From contig NZ_QOZG01000007.1 in assembly GCF_003335045.1 (NCBI RefSeq), positions 1 to 64,000 of the forward strand: a stretch of 64,000 nt of DNA, in the 5' to 3' direction. Numbering within the stretch: the stretch's first letter is position 1; every line of letters starts with the position of its first letter. Positions 35,588-44,197 of the stretch are shown here, in pieces. The notes below the pieces were generated by a model. The model saw nothing but the letters and a program-made list of their open reading frames with translations. It was not told the DNA's origin and ran no database searches. The position numbers and the translations under genes are program-made. Origin of the DNA: Paramesorhizobium salinisoli (GTDB taxonomy: Bacteria > Pseudomonadota > Alphaproteobacteria > Rhizobiales > Rhizobiaceae).

Positions 35588-36136
35588 TCAGGTGCCGGTA
35601 TCGCAACTCGCCGGGACGCTTTCCTCAAACGGCTTTTGTGAGGGGTGCAGGTCGCCTTTTGTGATCAAGAGGGGAATAAAAGGCGACGTCTGTTGAAGGT
35701 CAGCACTGACATAAACGAACCGATAATAACCGCTAAAAATCTGTTTCTTGCCGTTGTCTAGGGTCGATTCGAGCGCAACGGGCAAGCAATAGGTGACTGA
35801 ACCAGCGCCGCCATCCCCATTTTCCTCACCGATTTTCAACCTGATGGAAACGGTATGAGCATAGCCGGCGGCGAATTTTTTCAGTTTCGCAGCCGTCGGC
35901 GTCCCGCCATGCTCGAGATAACCGAAGGCGCGGAGATATTGCCGACGAGCGATGGCGTTATAGTAGGATTTGAGCAAGCTCGTCGGTGAGGTGCGGTCAT
36001 CGGTATAAACGCGGGGATCGTTGCGGAACACGCTGACCTGCTTGTCGGACGCCAACTGCCGGGCCGTGGATGGCGCAACGGATGCCAACACTACCAGAAC
36101 CGAGACAGCTAGTCGGCTTACGGCAGAATACTTCAT
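35588..36136 (-). CDS. Hypothetical exported protein
   Basis: A 182-residue protein with a signal peptide (SRLAVSVLVVLASVAPSTAR) and a mature domain that begins with SPTSLLKSYYNAIARRQYLRAFGYLEHGG. That pattern is typical of small periplasmic proteins of Rhizobiales with an NTF2-like or repeat-like fold; no enzymatic motif is visible. ATG 36136 has GGAG/GGAAGAGA directly upstream; a longer frame to 36190 would lack it. The 3' end adjoins the resolvase relic. Confidence 0.6.
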   Translation of the reverse strand: MKYSAVSRLAVSVLVVLASVAPSTARQLASDKQVSVFRNDPRVYTDDRTSPTSLLKSYYNAIARRQYLRAFGYLEHGGTPTAAKLKKFAAGYAHTVSIRLKIGEENGDGGAGSVTYCLPVALESTLDNGKKQIFSGYYRFVYVSADLQQTSPFIPLLITKGDLHPSQKPFEESVPASCDTGT

Positions 36137-36338
36137 TCTCTTCCGCTCCAATTTGCGTCGCGATGTGCCGTTAAAAAGTGGTGGCGCCAACGTCGAAATT
36201 CAAGCGTGAAGTGCTTAATCGCCTCGGTCGGCCCGTCTTACCGCGCCAGATGGCCACCAGTAACTCGAAAAGCTGGTGATGATAAGAGGGTGCTCACAGT
36301 GAGGAGGGCAAATTTGGAGGATAGTTATGACGGCCTGT

Positions 36339-36623
36339 CTAGAACTGCACGGCCAAGTGAGCCCAGGTTGCTAGTGTGACGAGCATGACGGCGGAAATGG
36401 CAATGATCTGGGAAGAACGGCCGCGAACGACGCGGATAACCACCTCAACCGCGGCCCATGTGCCGGCGAGCAGCGCGGCGGCGGCCGCGAAGTCTTCAGT
36501 GCCCCAACTCACTTCATCCGACAGGACTATTGCGACTGCAGGAGCCAGCAACACCACCACTGCGAATGCCAGATAGATCTGTCGCCAGCTCGGGTATCGT
36601 CTCGGTCGAAGCGCTTGCACCAT
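36339..36623 (-). CDS. Small hypothetical membrane protein
   Basis: A 94-residue protein with three hydrophobic segments (IYLAFAVVVLLAPAVAIVL, FAAAAALLAGTWAAVEVVI, IIAISAVMLVTLATWAHLA) and basic loops (RPRRYPSWR, RVVRGRSSQ). The ATG at 36623 is preceded by AGGAG at seven bases. It resembles small conserved membrane proteins of alphaproteobacteria with a W-DF-AAALL-G pattern; the function is unknown. Confidence 0.6.
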   Translation of the reverse strand: MVQALRPRRYPSWRQIYLAFAVVVLLAPAVAIVLSDEVSWGTEDFAAAAALLAGTWAAVEVVIRVVRGRSSQIIAISAVMLVTLATWAHLAVQF

Positions 36624-36940
36624 GGTCGCTCCTAAGATTTATTTCGTGCTGGATGCGGCAGATTTGCGAAGATCTGGCCCGTGCTGATTGGACGGTCGTC
36701 TCCTCGAACGGCGAGGCTATCGGGCTTGCCATCTTCCCTGATAATGCACCGCGCATCACCCACGTTGGCTGGCCAAGACGGGGACATCGCCTCTTCCGGA
36801 CATGGCTGGAGCGTGCACCGGCTCTCCCGCCCGAGGAGTTCCGCTTGCCCAAGGCGGGGCTCTTTCCGCGCGCACATCGCCGAGTGCATAGGGGATTACC
36901 CTTCTGGCAGCACCGATGGAAAGAAAAAGAATGAGAGGTC
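36624..36940. other. Intergenic, no supported gene
   Basis: About 320 bases. A plus-strand open frame with GEAIGLAIFPDNAPRITHVG ends at 36934 but has no ribosome site or family signature. I leave it unassigned. Confidence 0.35.
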
Positions 36941-37234
36941 TCAGCCATCGGACAGCGTGTCCGGCCACTGTTGTGCGCCGTGTAGGACACGAAGGATGCG
37001 AACTGTCGTTTCCGTTGCGGCATAGGCAGCGATATAAGGCGTGCCGGTAATCACCAGTTCGCGCGTCCCGGCGATTCTGCCGGAACGGCCACTTTCCGGA
37101 AAATCCCGCAGACGGCGCACAGCCGCCACGATGCGTTCATCGACCGTGACGGCGGCGGAGGGATTATCCGCCTCGATATGCGTGAATATGCCGTCGCGGT
37201 CGGAGAGCGCGAAGGCGGACCATACGAGCTTCAC
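36941..37234 (-). CDS. ParE/RelE-type toxin
   Basis: A 97-residue protein of the RelE/ParE superfamily. The start KLVWSAFALSDRDGIFTHIE, the central VRRLRDFPESGRSGRIAGTR and the end VRILRVLHGAQQWP are typical of ParE-like toxins, which inhibit gyrase or cleave mRNA. The ATG overlaps the antitoxin stop by four bases. The frame is intact. Confidence 0.87.
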   Translation of the reverse strand: MKLVWSAFALSDRDGIFTHIEADNPSAAVTVDERIVAAVRRLRDFPESGRSGRIAGTRELVITGTPYIAAYAATETTVRILRVLHGAQQWPDTLSDG

Positions 37235-37539
37235 GATTTCAGGTCGCCTGCCTTCCGGCGTGCCGCCGCCCGCCGCTCCGCGAAATGCGCCTCGGTTTCG
37301 TCGTCGGAAACGTCGGGCCGGGTATCGTTCAGCGCCTCCAGTACTTTGGCCCGGAACCAGGCGTCATGCGCCTCGCTGCTCGTCACAAGCTCGAGCGGCA
37401 GCGCACCTTCATTGGCGGTCCGGGTGAGCAGGATCCGCACGGCATCGGAGACCGTCAGCCCCATGCTTTCTAGCACGGCGGACGCACGATCCCGGACTTC
37501 GGCATCGATGCGAGTTTGAACGAGAGCATTTGCGGCCAT
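37231..37539 (-). CDS. RelB/DinJ-type antitoxin
   Basis: A 102-residue protein. The N-terminal ribbon-helix-helix VQTRIDAEVRDRASAVLESM and GLTVSDAVRILLTR are hallmarks of RelB/DinJ antitoxins. The C-terminal half, rich in charged residues (DDETEAHFAERRAAARRK), should bind the toxin. ATG 37539 follows AGGAGG by six bases. The palindromes immediately upstream are the probable autoregulatory sites. Confidence 0.88.
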   Translation of the reverse strand: MAANALVQTRIDAEVRDRASAVLESMGLTVSDAVRILLTRTANEGALPLELVTSSEAHDAWFRAKVLEALNDTRPDVSDDETEAHFAERRAAARRKAGDLKS

Positions 37540-37552
37540 GGTCGCCTCCTGT

Positions 37553-37579
37553 ATTGACCTCAATGTAATGCAATTGCAT
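37553..37579. promoter_or_regulatory. Palindromic operators of the RelB/ParE module
   Basis: ATTGA-CC-TCAAT (37553-37564) and the perfect palindrome ATGCAATTGCAT (37568-37579) lie side by side just upstream of the antitoxin ribosome site. Such paired palindromes are typical targets of ribbon-helix-helix antitoxins. Confidence 0.6.
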
Positions 37580-37595
37580 GATCAATGCCAGTCTT

Positions 37596-37990
37596 TTACA
37601 CGCCGCAGATGCCGTCGCATTCGTTCGGCCAGAGGTCAAGCTGCCCATGGTCGGCGGCGTTGAACAGCTCGGCTTCGTCCAGCGGCACGCATGACCGATG
37701 CAGGAAGATCTCGCCGCGAAGGACGCGCAGCCCATTCCTTAACGCACGGTCGACCTCAACGGCGTCGACCCAAGCTTCAGGATCATGGTCGCGCATATGA
37801 CGCCAGCGTCCATGTCATGGAATGAGTAGCCGATACATGCGCTCTTCGGCGGTTCGGGATAGGCGTGCCGATGCAGCCAGGCCAGACAATCCCACCGGCT
37901 CATACGCTTTTCGACCAGCGGGAAGCGCTTGACCTGCCACGCCTCGAAACTCGGTTTCGCACGCACGATCTCGTCGGTCGAATTTCTAAT
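37596..37990 (-). pseudogene. Phosphoadenosine-phosphosulfate-reductase-like protein, C-terminal remnant
   Basis: The first piece, MKPSF-like FEAWQVKRFPLVEKRMSRWD and KSACIGYSFHD, slips near 37800 into WRHMRDHDPEAWVDAVEVDR, IFLHRSCVPLDEAELFNAAD and the cysteine tail NECDGICGV with a stop at 37596. Plasmid- and phage-borne PAPS-reductase-family proteins (PP-loop, DndC-like relatives) end like this. The N-terminal PP-loop half is missing. Confidence 0.5.
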
Positions 37991-38236
37991 TCAGGATACC
38001 GCAACCGGGGCAACGTGCCATGCGATCGTGCGCCTGAACTGTCGCGTCGTGATGCGCCAAGGCTGGCCCGTACGGGACCGCCGGCATGCCCGGTGTGCCG
38101 AACAGGTTGTTGAGATGGTCGTGAAAGCGGTCGAGCTAGCGGACGATCTCGGCCAGAGGTGATCCTTGCAAACAGGTCGCGCGCCGAGGCTGATCTGGCT
38201 GCCCATCAAGCCCGTTGGGACCTGGTGCTCAGCGGA
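37991..38236. other. Degraded sequence
   Basis: On the minus strand a piece reading HLNNLFGTPGMPAVPYGPAL is followed by MARCPGCGILN; it looks like part of another broken plasmid gene that I cannot name. Confidence 0.3.
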
Positions 38237-38635
38237 CTATCTGCTGTGCAGCTCTGAGGACTTCGATATATTCCTGCATGCCTTCAATGAAGAATGCCCA
38301 GCCCCTCGCAAAATCCCATAGGCCGAGAGTGCTAGCATCAGCATAAAGACGAACGTGAGGCTACGAATGGCGAACTCCACCGATTTCCTGTCGGCACGAT
38401 CTCTGTCCCGCCTATCGGCTTCCGCGGCAAACATTGCCATGGTTACCAAGATCAGAAAGAAGAAGATCGTGACCAGCACGAAGGTTGATATGCGCAGCAC
38501 AAATATCTGATAATCTGGGTACCCCTCCCCGACATTCAGGAAATGTAGTATTCCACCGATCCCGGCCCCATCAGGGTGAATGTGCCAAGAAGCGCATGAA
38601 CGAAAGGCAGCCATTGTGCAGGTGATTTGGGGCAC
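38237..38635 (-). CDS. Hypothetical membrane protein (uncertain)
   Basis: A 132-residue frame with two strong hydrophobic helices, LRISTFVLVTIFFFLILVTM and SLTFVFMLMLALSAYGIL, joined by a highly charged linker (EADRRDRDRADRK). The clear membrane pattern speaks for a real protein or fragment. No family is recognised and the N-terminal 35 residues look non-coding, so the true start may be further in. Confidence 0.35.
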   Translation of the reverse strand: MPQITCTMAAFRSCASWHIHPDGAGIGGILHFLNVGEGYPDYQIFVLRISTFVLVTIFFFLILVTMAMFAAEADRRDRDRADRKSVEFAIRSLTFVFMLMLALSAYGILRGAGHSSLKACRNISKSSELHSR

Positions 38636-38695
38636 GACCGGCTGCAGGCGCGCCTTTCAATGATCGCGGGGTTCGGAGATCACGATTCGGCCCTC

Positions 38696-39620
38696 TCAGG
38701 CGTCGGGACGGCGGCGCGAAAGGATGATGGCGATGCCGATCAACGCCGCTCCCGCAAGCTGCATGAGGGTGATCCCCTCACTGAGCACGACGTAAGCGCC
38801 GCCGAGGGCGAAGACGGGAACAAGCGAAAGCACGACTCCGAAGCGGCCGGCCGTCATGCCGCGGAGTGCATGAAGGTGGAGCCACACCGCAACGCTATGC
38901 TGGAGCAGCCCCGAGAGAATGGCGAGCCAAAGCGCCTCTCGCGGCGGTGACGCGACTGGCGGTGACGCAACACCCGCCGTAACAAGAAGTGCGACGGCAC
39001 CCCCGAGGACCATGATCCCAACCGCCTGCTGGGCCAGCGCGAGCGGCAGCGGATCGGCGTCGGCGACCAAGCGGCGGTTCAGCACCGCATAGAGCGCGCC
39101 GGTCGCCGCCGAGGCGAGCACCAGCAGGTCGCCGTCGCGCGGGCGGCCGGCGCTGGCCAGGTCAGGCCCGGTGACCAGTAGCAGGCCCGCCACGATCACG
39201 ACGAGCACGATGATGAGCTGCTTTTTGATGCATTCTCGAAGCAGAAGGGCGGCCAGAAGTGCAATCAACACCGGCTCAGCGGAGGCGATGATCGACGCAT
39301 TGCCGGCAGTCGTTCGCGCCACGCCGAATGCAAACACCGTATAAGTGAAAGGCATATTCGATCGTACCGGACGGCGCGCTGCGTTTCACCAAGGCGCCAT
39401 TCGGCCATCGCCCGGCAATCGCGCTGATTCCACCAAGCAGTCCGACAGAGGCCGCGAGCTGGATCAGGGCCAGCGTAAAGACATCTAGGCCCGCCTCCAA
39501 TGCTGCGCGCGAGGCGACGATCCCGAAGCCCCAACCCGCAGCAGACAGGACATCCAAGATCGTGGGCCAGCGCGGTGTGCGTGCGATGTTGGTGAGGGAC
39601 GCAAACATGTTCTGCACCAT
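38696..39620 (-). pseudogene. EamA/DMT-family transporter, frameshifted
   Basis: The N-terminal frame (39276-39620) has TILDVLSAAGWGFGIVASRA and VFTLALIQLAASVGLLGG. The frame breaks near 39360. The C-terminal frame (38696-39355) continues ARTTAGNASIIASAEPVLIA, then several helices to IGIAIILSRRRPDA. Together they make a nearly complete ten-helix drug/metabolite transporter, with a few residues lost at the break. It is followed by the marR-type gene on the same strand upstream. Confidence 0.75.
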
Positions 39621-39624
39621 CTAC

Positions 39625-40149
39625 TTACCGGTCCTTCTCGAGCGCCGCCTTCTCAACCGGGCAGATGTCTGGCGGACAGTCGTCAAGGTCGCACAGGCGG
39701 CACGTATGGTCGCAGGTCTCGCGGTCCGATGTCATGACCGTCAGCATGCGCTCGAGCAGCTGTTCCAATACATTCCAGTCCTGAGCTTCGAGCTGCGACA
39801 GAGCCCGGTCGAGCACGTCTCGCCGCGCAGCGAGAATGGCGGCGACGCGGGCACGCCCGGCTTCGGTTGCGCTTAGCCTTCGCTCACGCCGGTCGGCGTC
39901 ACTGACCTCCCGCCTGACTAATCCCTCACGCACGAGACGATCGACCAGGCGCGTAGTCCCCGCCGCCGACAGGCGCAGTATGCGCGACAGCGAGTCGATG
40001 GTCTCGTTCGGCCACGTGGCGATCTTCACGAGCGCGGCCGCTTCCGACGGGCCTCCGCTGGTTCGCTTGCGGATGGCCAAATAGAACTCGTCGGTGACCG
40101 CAAGCGCGAGCGCGCCGAGGAGATTAGCGGTGCGATTATTTGTTTGCAT
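39625..40149 (-). CDS. MarR-family regulator with cysteine-rich C-terminus
   Basis: A 174-residue regulator with the MarR winged helix (LVKIATWPNETIDSLSRILR, AAGTTRLVDRLVREGLVRRE, DADRRERRLSATEAGRAR). The last 30 residues are unusual: CDHTCRLCDLDDCPPDICP has five cysteines spaced C-x3-C-x2-C-x4-C-x4-C, a plausible metal or redox site. ATG 40149 is the likely start, without a strong ribosome site. It sits just upstream of the broken transporter on the same strand and diverges from the arginase-like gene, which could be its target. Confidence 0.83.
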   Translation of the reverse strand: MQTNNRTANLLGALALAVTDEFYLAIRKRTSGGPSEAAALVKIATWPNETIDSLSRILRLSAAGTTRLVDRLVREGLVRREVSDADRRERRLSATEAGRARVAAILAARRDVLDRALSQLEAQDWNVLEQLLERMLTVMTSDRETCDHTCRLCDLDDCPPDICPVEKAALEKDR

Positions 40150-40221
40150 CAGGCAAGGAACTTCCGGCGACGGAAAGCGTTCCGCAACCATGACAATTTG
40201 TTTCAGTAACAGGAGGCGAAG

Positions 40222-41115
40222 ATGCCGACCTATTCCTATGCAATCCTCGAAGCCCCTTCCACACTGGGCCTGGCGAGCGAAGGAGTGGAGCGCTTGCCTG
40301 AGCAACTCCTGGAGTTCGGACTTGCGGATCGGGTCAACGCTCGCCGCGCGGGGCGGCTGGCGGTGCCGCCCAGGCAACCAACGCCCGATGCGAAGACCGG
40401 AGTCCTGAATGCCGGGGCAATTGCGAGGTGGTCGCCCAAGCTTGCTGATGCGATGGAGATGCTGCTCGACGCAGGTGAGTTTCCCATTGTGCTTGGCGGC
40501 GACTGCACGATCCTGCTGGGTTCGATGCTTGCCCTTAAGCGGCGCGGCCGCTACGGCTTGCTCTTCATCGATGGCAATGCCGATTTCTTTCAACCCGAGG
40601 CTGAACCCAATGGCGAGGGCGCTTCAATGGATCTCGCCTGGGCGACGGGCAATGGGCCGACGCTCCTGACCGACATTGAAGGCCGCCGTCCGCTGGTGCG
40701 ATTGGACGACGTCGTCGCGCTCGCCTACCGCGACCACAAGGATCAGGAAGGATTCGGAAGCCAGCCGCTTCCCAAAGAACTTAAGACGCTTGATCTTCCC
40801 GCCGTGCGCAAGATGGGAATCGAGGCCGCGACGCGCGAAGCGGTCGATCATCTGAAACGCCCGGAGCTCGAAGGCTTCTTCATCCATCTCGACGCCGACT
40901 GCCTGGACGACGCCATCATGCCGGCTGTCGATTTCCGCGTGCCGGGCGGGCTGTCGTGGGACGAGTTGGGGACGGGGCTGCGGATTGCCATGGCAAGCGG
41001 CAAGGCGGTCGGCCTTGAGGTCACCATCTACAATCCACGCCTCGACGAGGATGGCAGCGCTGGGCGCGGCTTGGCTGACGTGGTGGTCGCAGCACTCAAA
41101 ACTGCCCAGCGATGA
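40222..41115 (+). CDS. Arginase/agmatinase/ureohydrolase superfamily protein
   Basis: A 297-residue protein with the ureohydrolase layout, but altered metal ligands: GGDC at 92-95 (GGDH in classic arginases), DGNAD at 117-121 (D-x-H-x-D), and HLDADCLDD near 220 (DxDxxDP). So the usual histidines are replaced by C95 and N119. Arginase-family subgroups with GGDC exist; the asparagine is less usual. AGGAGG lies seven bases before the ATG. Substrate unknown. It diverges from the Cys-rich MarR regulator. Confidence 0.8.
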   Translation: MPTYSYAILEAPSTLGLASEGVERLPEQLLEFGLADRVNARRAGRLAVPPRQPTPDAKTGVLNAGAIARWSPKLADAMEMLLDAGEFPIVLGGDCTILLGSMLALKRRGRYGLLFIDGNADFFQPEAEPNGEGASMDLAWATGNGPTLLTDIEGRRPLVRLDDVVALAYRDHKDQEGFGSQPLPKELKTLDLPAVRKMGIEAATREAVDHLKRPELEGFFIHLDADCLDDAIMPAVDFRVPGGLSWDELGTGLRIAMASGKAVGLEVTIYNPRLDEDGSAGRGLADVVVAALKTAQR

Positions 41116-41239
41116 CCTGGAACCAACAGAGACCTGAATTTGCCTCGATTGTGGAACCCGCCGCAAAGCCGCGGGCTCCCGTGAATGTCGTCAAGTCGGT
41201 CCTTGCGGTGTGCGTACCGTCACGTCGCCGCTCGATCAC
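41116..41239. other. Short region between arginase-like gene and ampC relic
   Basis: Convergent intergenic stretch. A minus-strand frame here continues from the AmpC relic but no longer resembles a beta-lactamase. No terminator is evident. Confidence 0.3.
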
Positions 41240-42128
41240 AGAGACTTCGCGAGCCCCGACCCGAAAGCGGCCCACATGGGTGGATGTGATCGCTTTCCGT
41301 AGCATCGGATTCAGGCCGGAAGGGTCCATGTTCGTCTCGACGAACCGGAGCATGTCGCTTGAGTCGTCTTCACACCATAGGCCTCAGAGGCCAGGACGCC
41401 AGGACGCCAGGTGTGACGCGGACCCGCTTGTCGTCCTTTGTATAGCCGTAGGCATAGTCACGGGCCCGCTCCTGGAGAACAGTGATATAGGAGCGCCAAA
41501 GCCCGAGCTGCGGAAACAGCGTGCCTTCCATAAGTCGGTCGAAGGGCTGGCCCATGCTTCTCGCAGCAATATGCCCGAACAGGCCAATACTGGGGTTGGA
41601 ATAGTGCCCATACGCGCCGGCGGGGTGATCAGGTCGCCATTGCCTGTAATAGGCGAGCATCCGATCCTGATCAGTGACTTCGTCCGGAAACTGCAACGGC
41701 AGACCACCGGCGGTGTAGGTCGCGAGATGGAGCAGGGTCACATTATCGAAGCTGCTGCCGGCGAGCTCGGGCATATGCCGGCTCGCCGGATCGGAGATTG
41801 AGAGCCTGCCGAGCGCTTCACCATAGGAGGCCAGCGTCGCCGTGAAGGTCTTACTGATCGAACCGATCTCGAAAATCGTGTTCTCATCGACTTGTTGGCC
41901 GGTCTCTCTGGAAGCCATCCCGCAATTGTAAAAGTATTGCTTGCCTTGGACCGTCACCGCCACGGCCATCCCAGGGACGTTGTTTTCCTCAAGAAAAGGA
42001 CCGATGGTCCCATGGACGATCGCGTCAATCGGACCGGACGCGCTGCTTTCATGCGAATGCGCGACCAACGCGGGAAGGAGGCAAATGGCGGCCAGGATCG
42101 CTTTGCCCTTGTGAAACCACGCACTCAT
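41240..42128 (-). pseudogene. Class C (AmpC-type) beta-lactamase, disrupted
   Basis: The main frame (41370-42128) has a signal peptide (AILAAICLLPALVAHSHESS), the SxxK nucleophile motif FEIGSISKTFT and the YxN motif GHYSNPS. It breaks at a perfect 8-base tandem duplication (CCAGGACG twice, 41391-41406). Removing one copy restores VLASEAYGV; one further single-base change gives MLRFVETNMDPSGLNP. After FRVG near 41270 the similarity stops, so the third motif (KTG) is missing. The ATG overlaps the end of the epimerase pseudogene. Confidence 0.75.
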
Positions 42129-43139
42129 GGGCGAGCCCCAGCCTGGCTATCGCAAGACCCCTCGACCTTGGCGTGCCATGCGGCAAGCACCTCTCTTTCC
42201 TCATCCGCGGTCAGGCCATCGACCCGACCGTTCCCAGTACGCAACCAATCCACCGTGTCACGAGCGGTCTGGGAAAGCGGTCGTATGGTGAGTCCGGCAC
42301 TGAGAGCCGGGGTCGTATCGCGCGTTGTAAATCCCGCATATTCCGGCATCGGCAGCCATAACGGGATGGATCTTGGACCCGACCAAATTCTCACGTCTTG
42401 CTCCTCCAGAAACGGGCGGTCCACCCAGGTAAAGCTGCACGCCGAGCCCAGCGCCGTCGCACATTCAAAAAACAATTCGCCCCGCGCACGCGTCGGCCCG
42501 GTTCCGTCATAGATGCCGGTCAGCCCATTTTGCGCCGCGTGAACAATCCATTGTGCGAGATCACGCACATCGATGAACTGAACGGGATCTTCTGGAGCGC
42601 CTGGCGCCAGCACTTCTCCGCCGCGCGCAAGGCGTGCGGGCCAATAGCTGAAGCGTCCCGTGGGATCTTCCGGCCCGACAATAAGGCCAGCCCGACAAAT
42701 GAAGGCGTCCTCACCGACGGCATGTTCGCATGCGATCTTGGCGGCGCCGTAGGTCTCGACCGTACTGTGTTCGATCTCGGGAGCGGTCGGCGCCAGCAGG
42801 GCGGCGGTGTCCGCTCGCTGCCCGGGAGTGCGGTTGTCCGGCATAGACGCTGATCGTCGAGACGAAGGTCCAGTGTCCTGCTTGCTGCTTGAGCTCGGCG
42901 ACCGCGCGGCGCACCTGGCCCGGTTGCCGTGAAACATCCACGACAGCGTCGAACGTTTTACGCTTCAGGGGCGCAAAACCGTCCGGCGCGTCGCGGTCGA
43001 TGGCAACAAAGTGGTCGCCCGAAGCGACCGGCCCCGCGAGTCCTCGTGAAGCGCACGTGACCTCATGGCCTTCAGCGCAAGCATGGGCGGCAATCGCCCG
43101 TCCAAGAAACTGGGTCCCGCCAAGAATCAGCAAACGCAT
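42125..43139 (-). pseudogene. NAD-dependent epimerase/dehydratase, single frameshift
   Basis: The N-terminal frame starts MRLLILGGTQFLGRAIAAHA with the Rossmann glycine motif and runs to FVSTISVYA. A one-base insertion near 42842 shifts the frame; the rest continues DNRTPGQRADTAALLAP, then YGAAKIACEHAVGEDAF and ends at 42125. Both parts are otherwise complete (about 335 residues). It overlaps the ampC-like start by four bases, so the two were probably co-transcribed. Confidence 0.75.
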
Positions 43140-43256
43140 AACAATACCTACCTCAATATCTGCATGACGCATTCCGGCCCCGGGAGCCCAGGGCCGGCGA
43201 AGCAAAGCTCAGTGTCGGTCACTGGCCACACATCGCCGGCATGCCGCGAGGTCAGC

Positions 43257-43551
43257 TATTGCTGCATCCCCTTCGGCGTCTCGCCCTTCAGAAAGGCCTC
43301 GACGTGGGTAAGCAATAAATCGGGCTGGCCGATGACGGCGGTGTGACTGGTGGCCGGCAGGACGGCGAGGCGCGATTGCGACAAGGGTCCCGATCCCAAA
43401 GACGCATTTTGGCCTGAAGCCGTTTCTCACCTGGAGAGTGTTCGAAGGTGACAGCTGTCAAGCGTCTATCGGCACTGAACCGCTCGTCGGCGTGGGCGCC
43501 AAGGGTAGCGATATTCCCGCGCGAACCGTTGATGTGCGACAGATACTTCAA
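43257..43551 (-). pseudogene. Alpha/beta hydrolase, C-terminal remnant
   Basis: The minus strand ends with LAVLPATSHTAVIGQPDLLL and VEAFLKGETPKGMQQ (stop at 43257), the usual C-terminus around the catalytic histidine of alpha/beta hydrolases. Upstream the frame changes near 43390 and only about 50 more codons look coding (VTFEHSPGEKRLQAK). The nucleophile half is absent. Confidence 0.55.
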
Positions 43552-43559
43552 TGCGGTTA

Positions 43560-44113
43560 GGTCTTACTGATCGTACGAAGCCTGCTTCTGAATGGTCGCG
43601 TCGTGTCAACAACGCTGGAGCCGTTGTTCATGCATCCCCCACTCGTCGCCATCCTTACATCCCTGATGCTCGCTGTGTTTCCTGCCCACGCGGCTCTGGC
43701 CCGATCTTTTCGTAAAGCTGAAAAACGGCTCCGGCAGGATGAGATAAGTGCGAACGAAATAAGGGCCCGCATCGCGTTTGGGCGGAGGCTTGGGACGCGA
43801 TGCGGCTGCATTCCGAGGAATACAGGTCAGTTATAACGCCCCGGACCACTATTCAAATCAACGAAATATTGCGGTTGACAACATATGTTCAAAGCAACCG
43901 CAGTCAAACCAGTCATGCAAAATGGAGGCACCTGCGGCCTTGGGTCCAAGGAGCCTAGATAAGCCAGCCGCTTCTGCACATCATGTTCGATCTGCCCTAA
44001 TTCCGCTTTTAGTTCCCTATGGAGCGCCGCGAAAGCGTATGAAGCTGGTCGGAACCGCAGTGCCGAGCGCCGTCCCGTCATAAGCCGGCTTCTCCATCGA
44101 AACAAAGGATTAG
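43560..44113. other. Long region without a supported gene; one possible small exported ORF
   Basis: At 43630-43836 on the plus strand a frame begins MHPPLVAILTSLMLAVFPAH, which looks like a signal peptide, followed by RKAEKRLRQDEISANEIRAR. GGAG lies nine bases before the ATG. It could be a truncated small periplasmic protein. The rest shows no coding signature. Confidence 0.3.
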
Positions 44114-44149
44114 AGCAGGATGCCCCATTCAACTTAATCGCATCCTGCT
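44114..44149. repeat. TAGAGC-class intergenic hairpin 3
   Basis: AGCAGGATGC (44114-44123) and GCATCCTGCT (44140-44149) form a perfect 10-base inverted repeat with a 16-base loop, preceded by TTAG. It is the third member of the hairpin class also found at 12147 and 21116, and lies at the 3' side of the OhrR-type gene. Confidence 0.7.
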
Positions 44150-44197
44150 TCAGGGAAATTACTTCGCTTTGGAAATCTTCGTCAAGGTAACCCGCGA

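Noticed and set aside
41116-41240. Continuation of the AmpC frame to a KTG-like motif (TFTGARGF)
   Set aside because: The letters resemble NKTG-xx-GF but the surrounding residues do not fit a beta-lactamase, so I do not count it as the third active-site motif.
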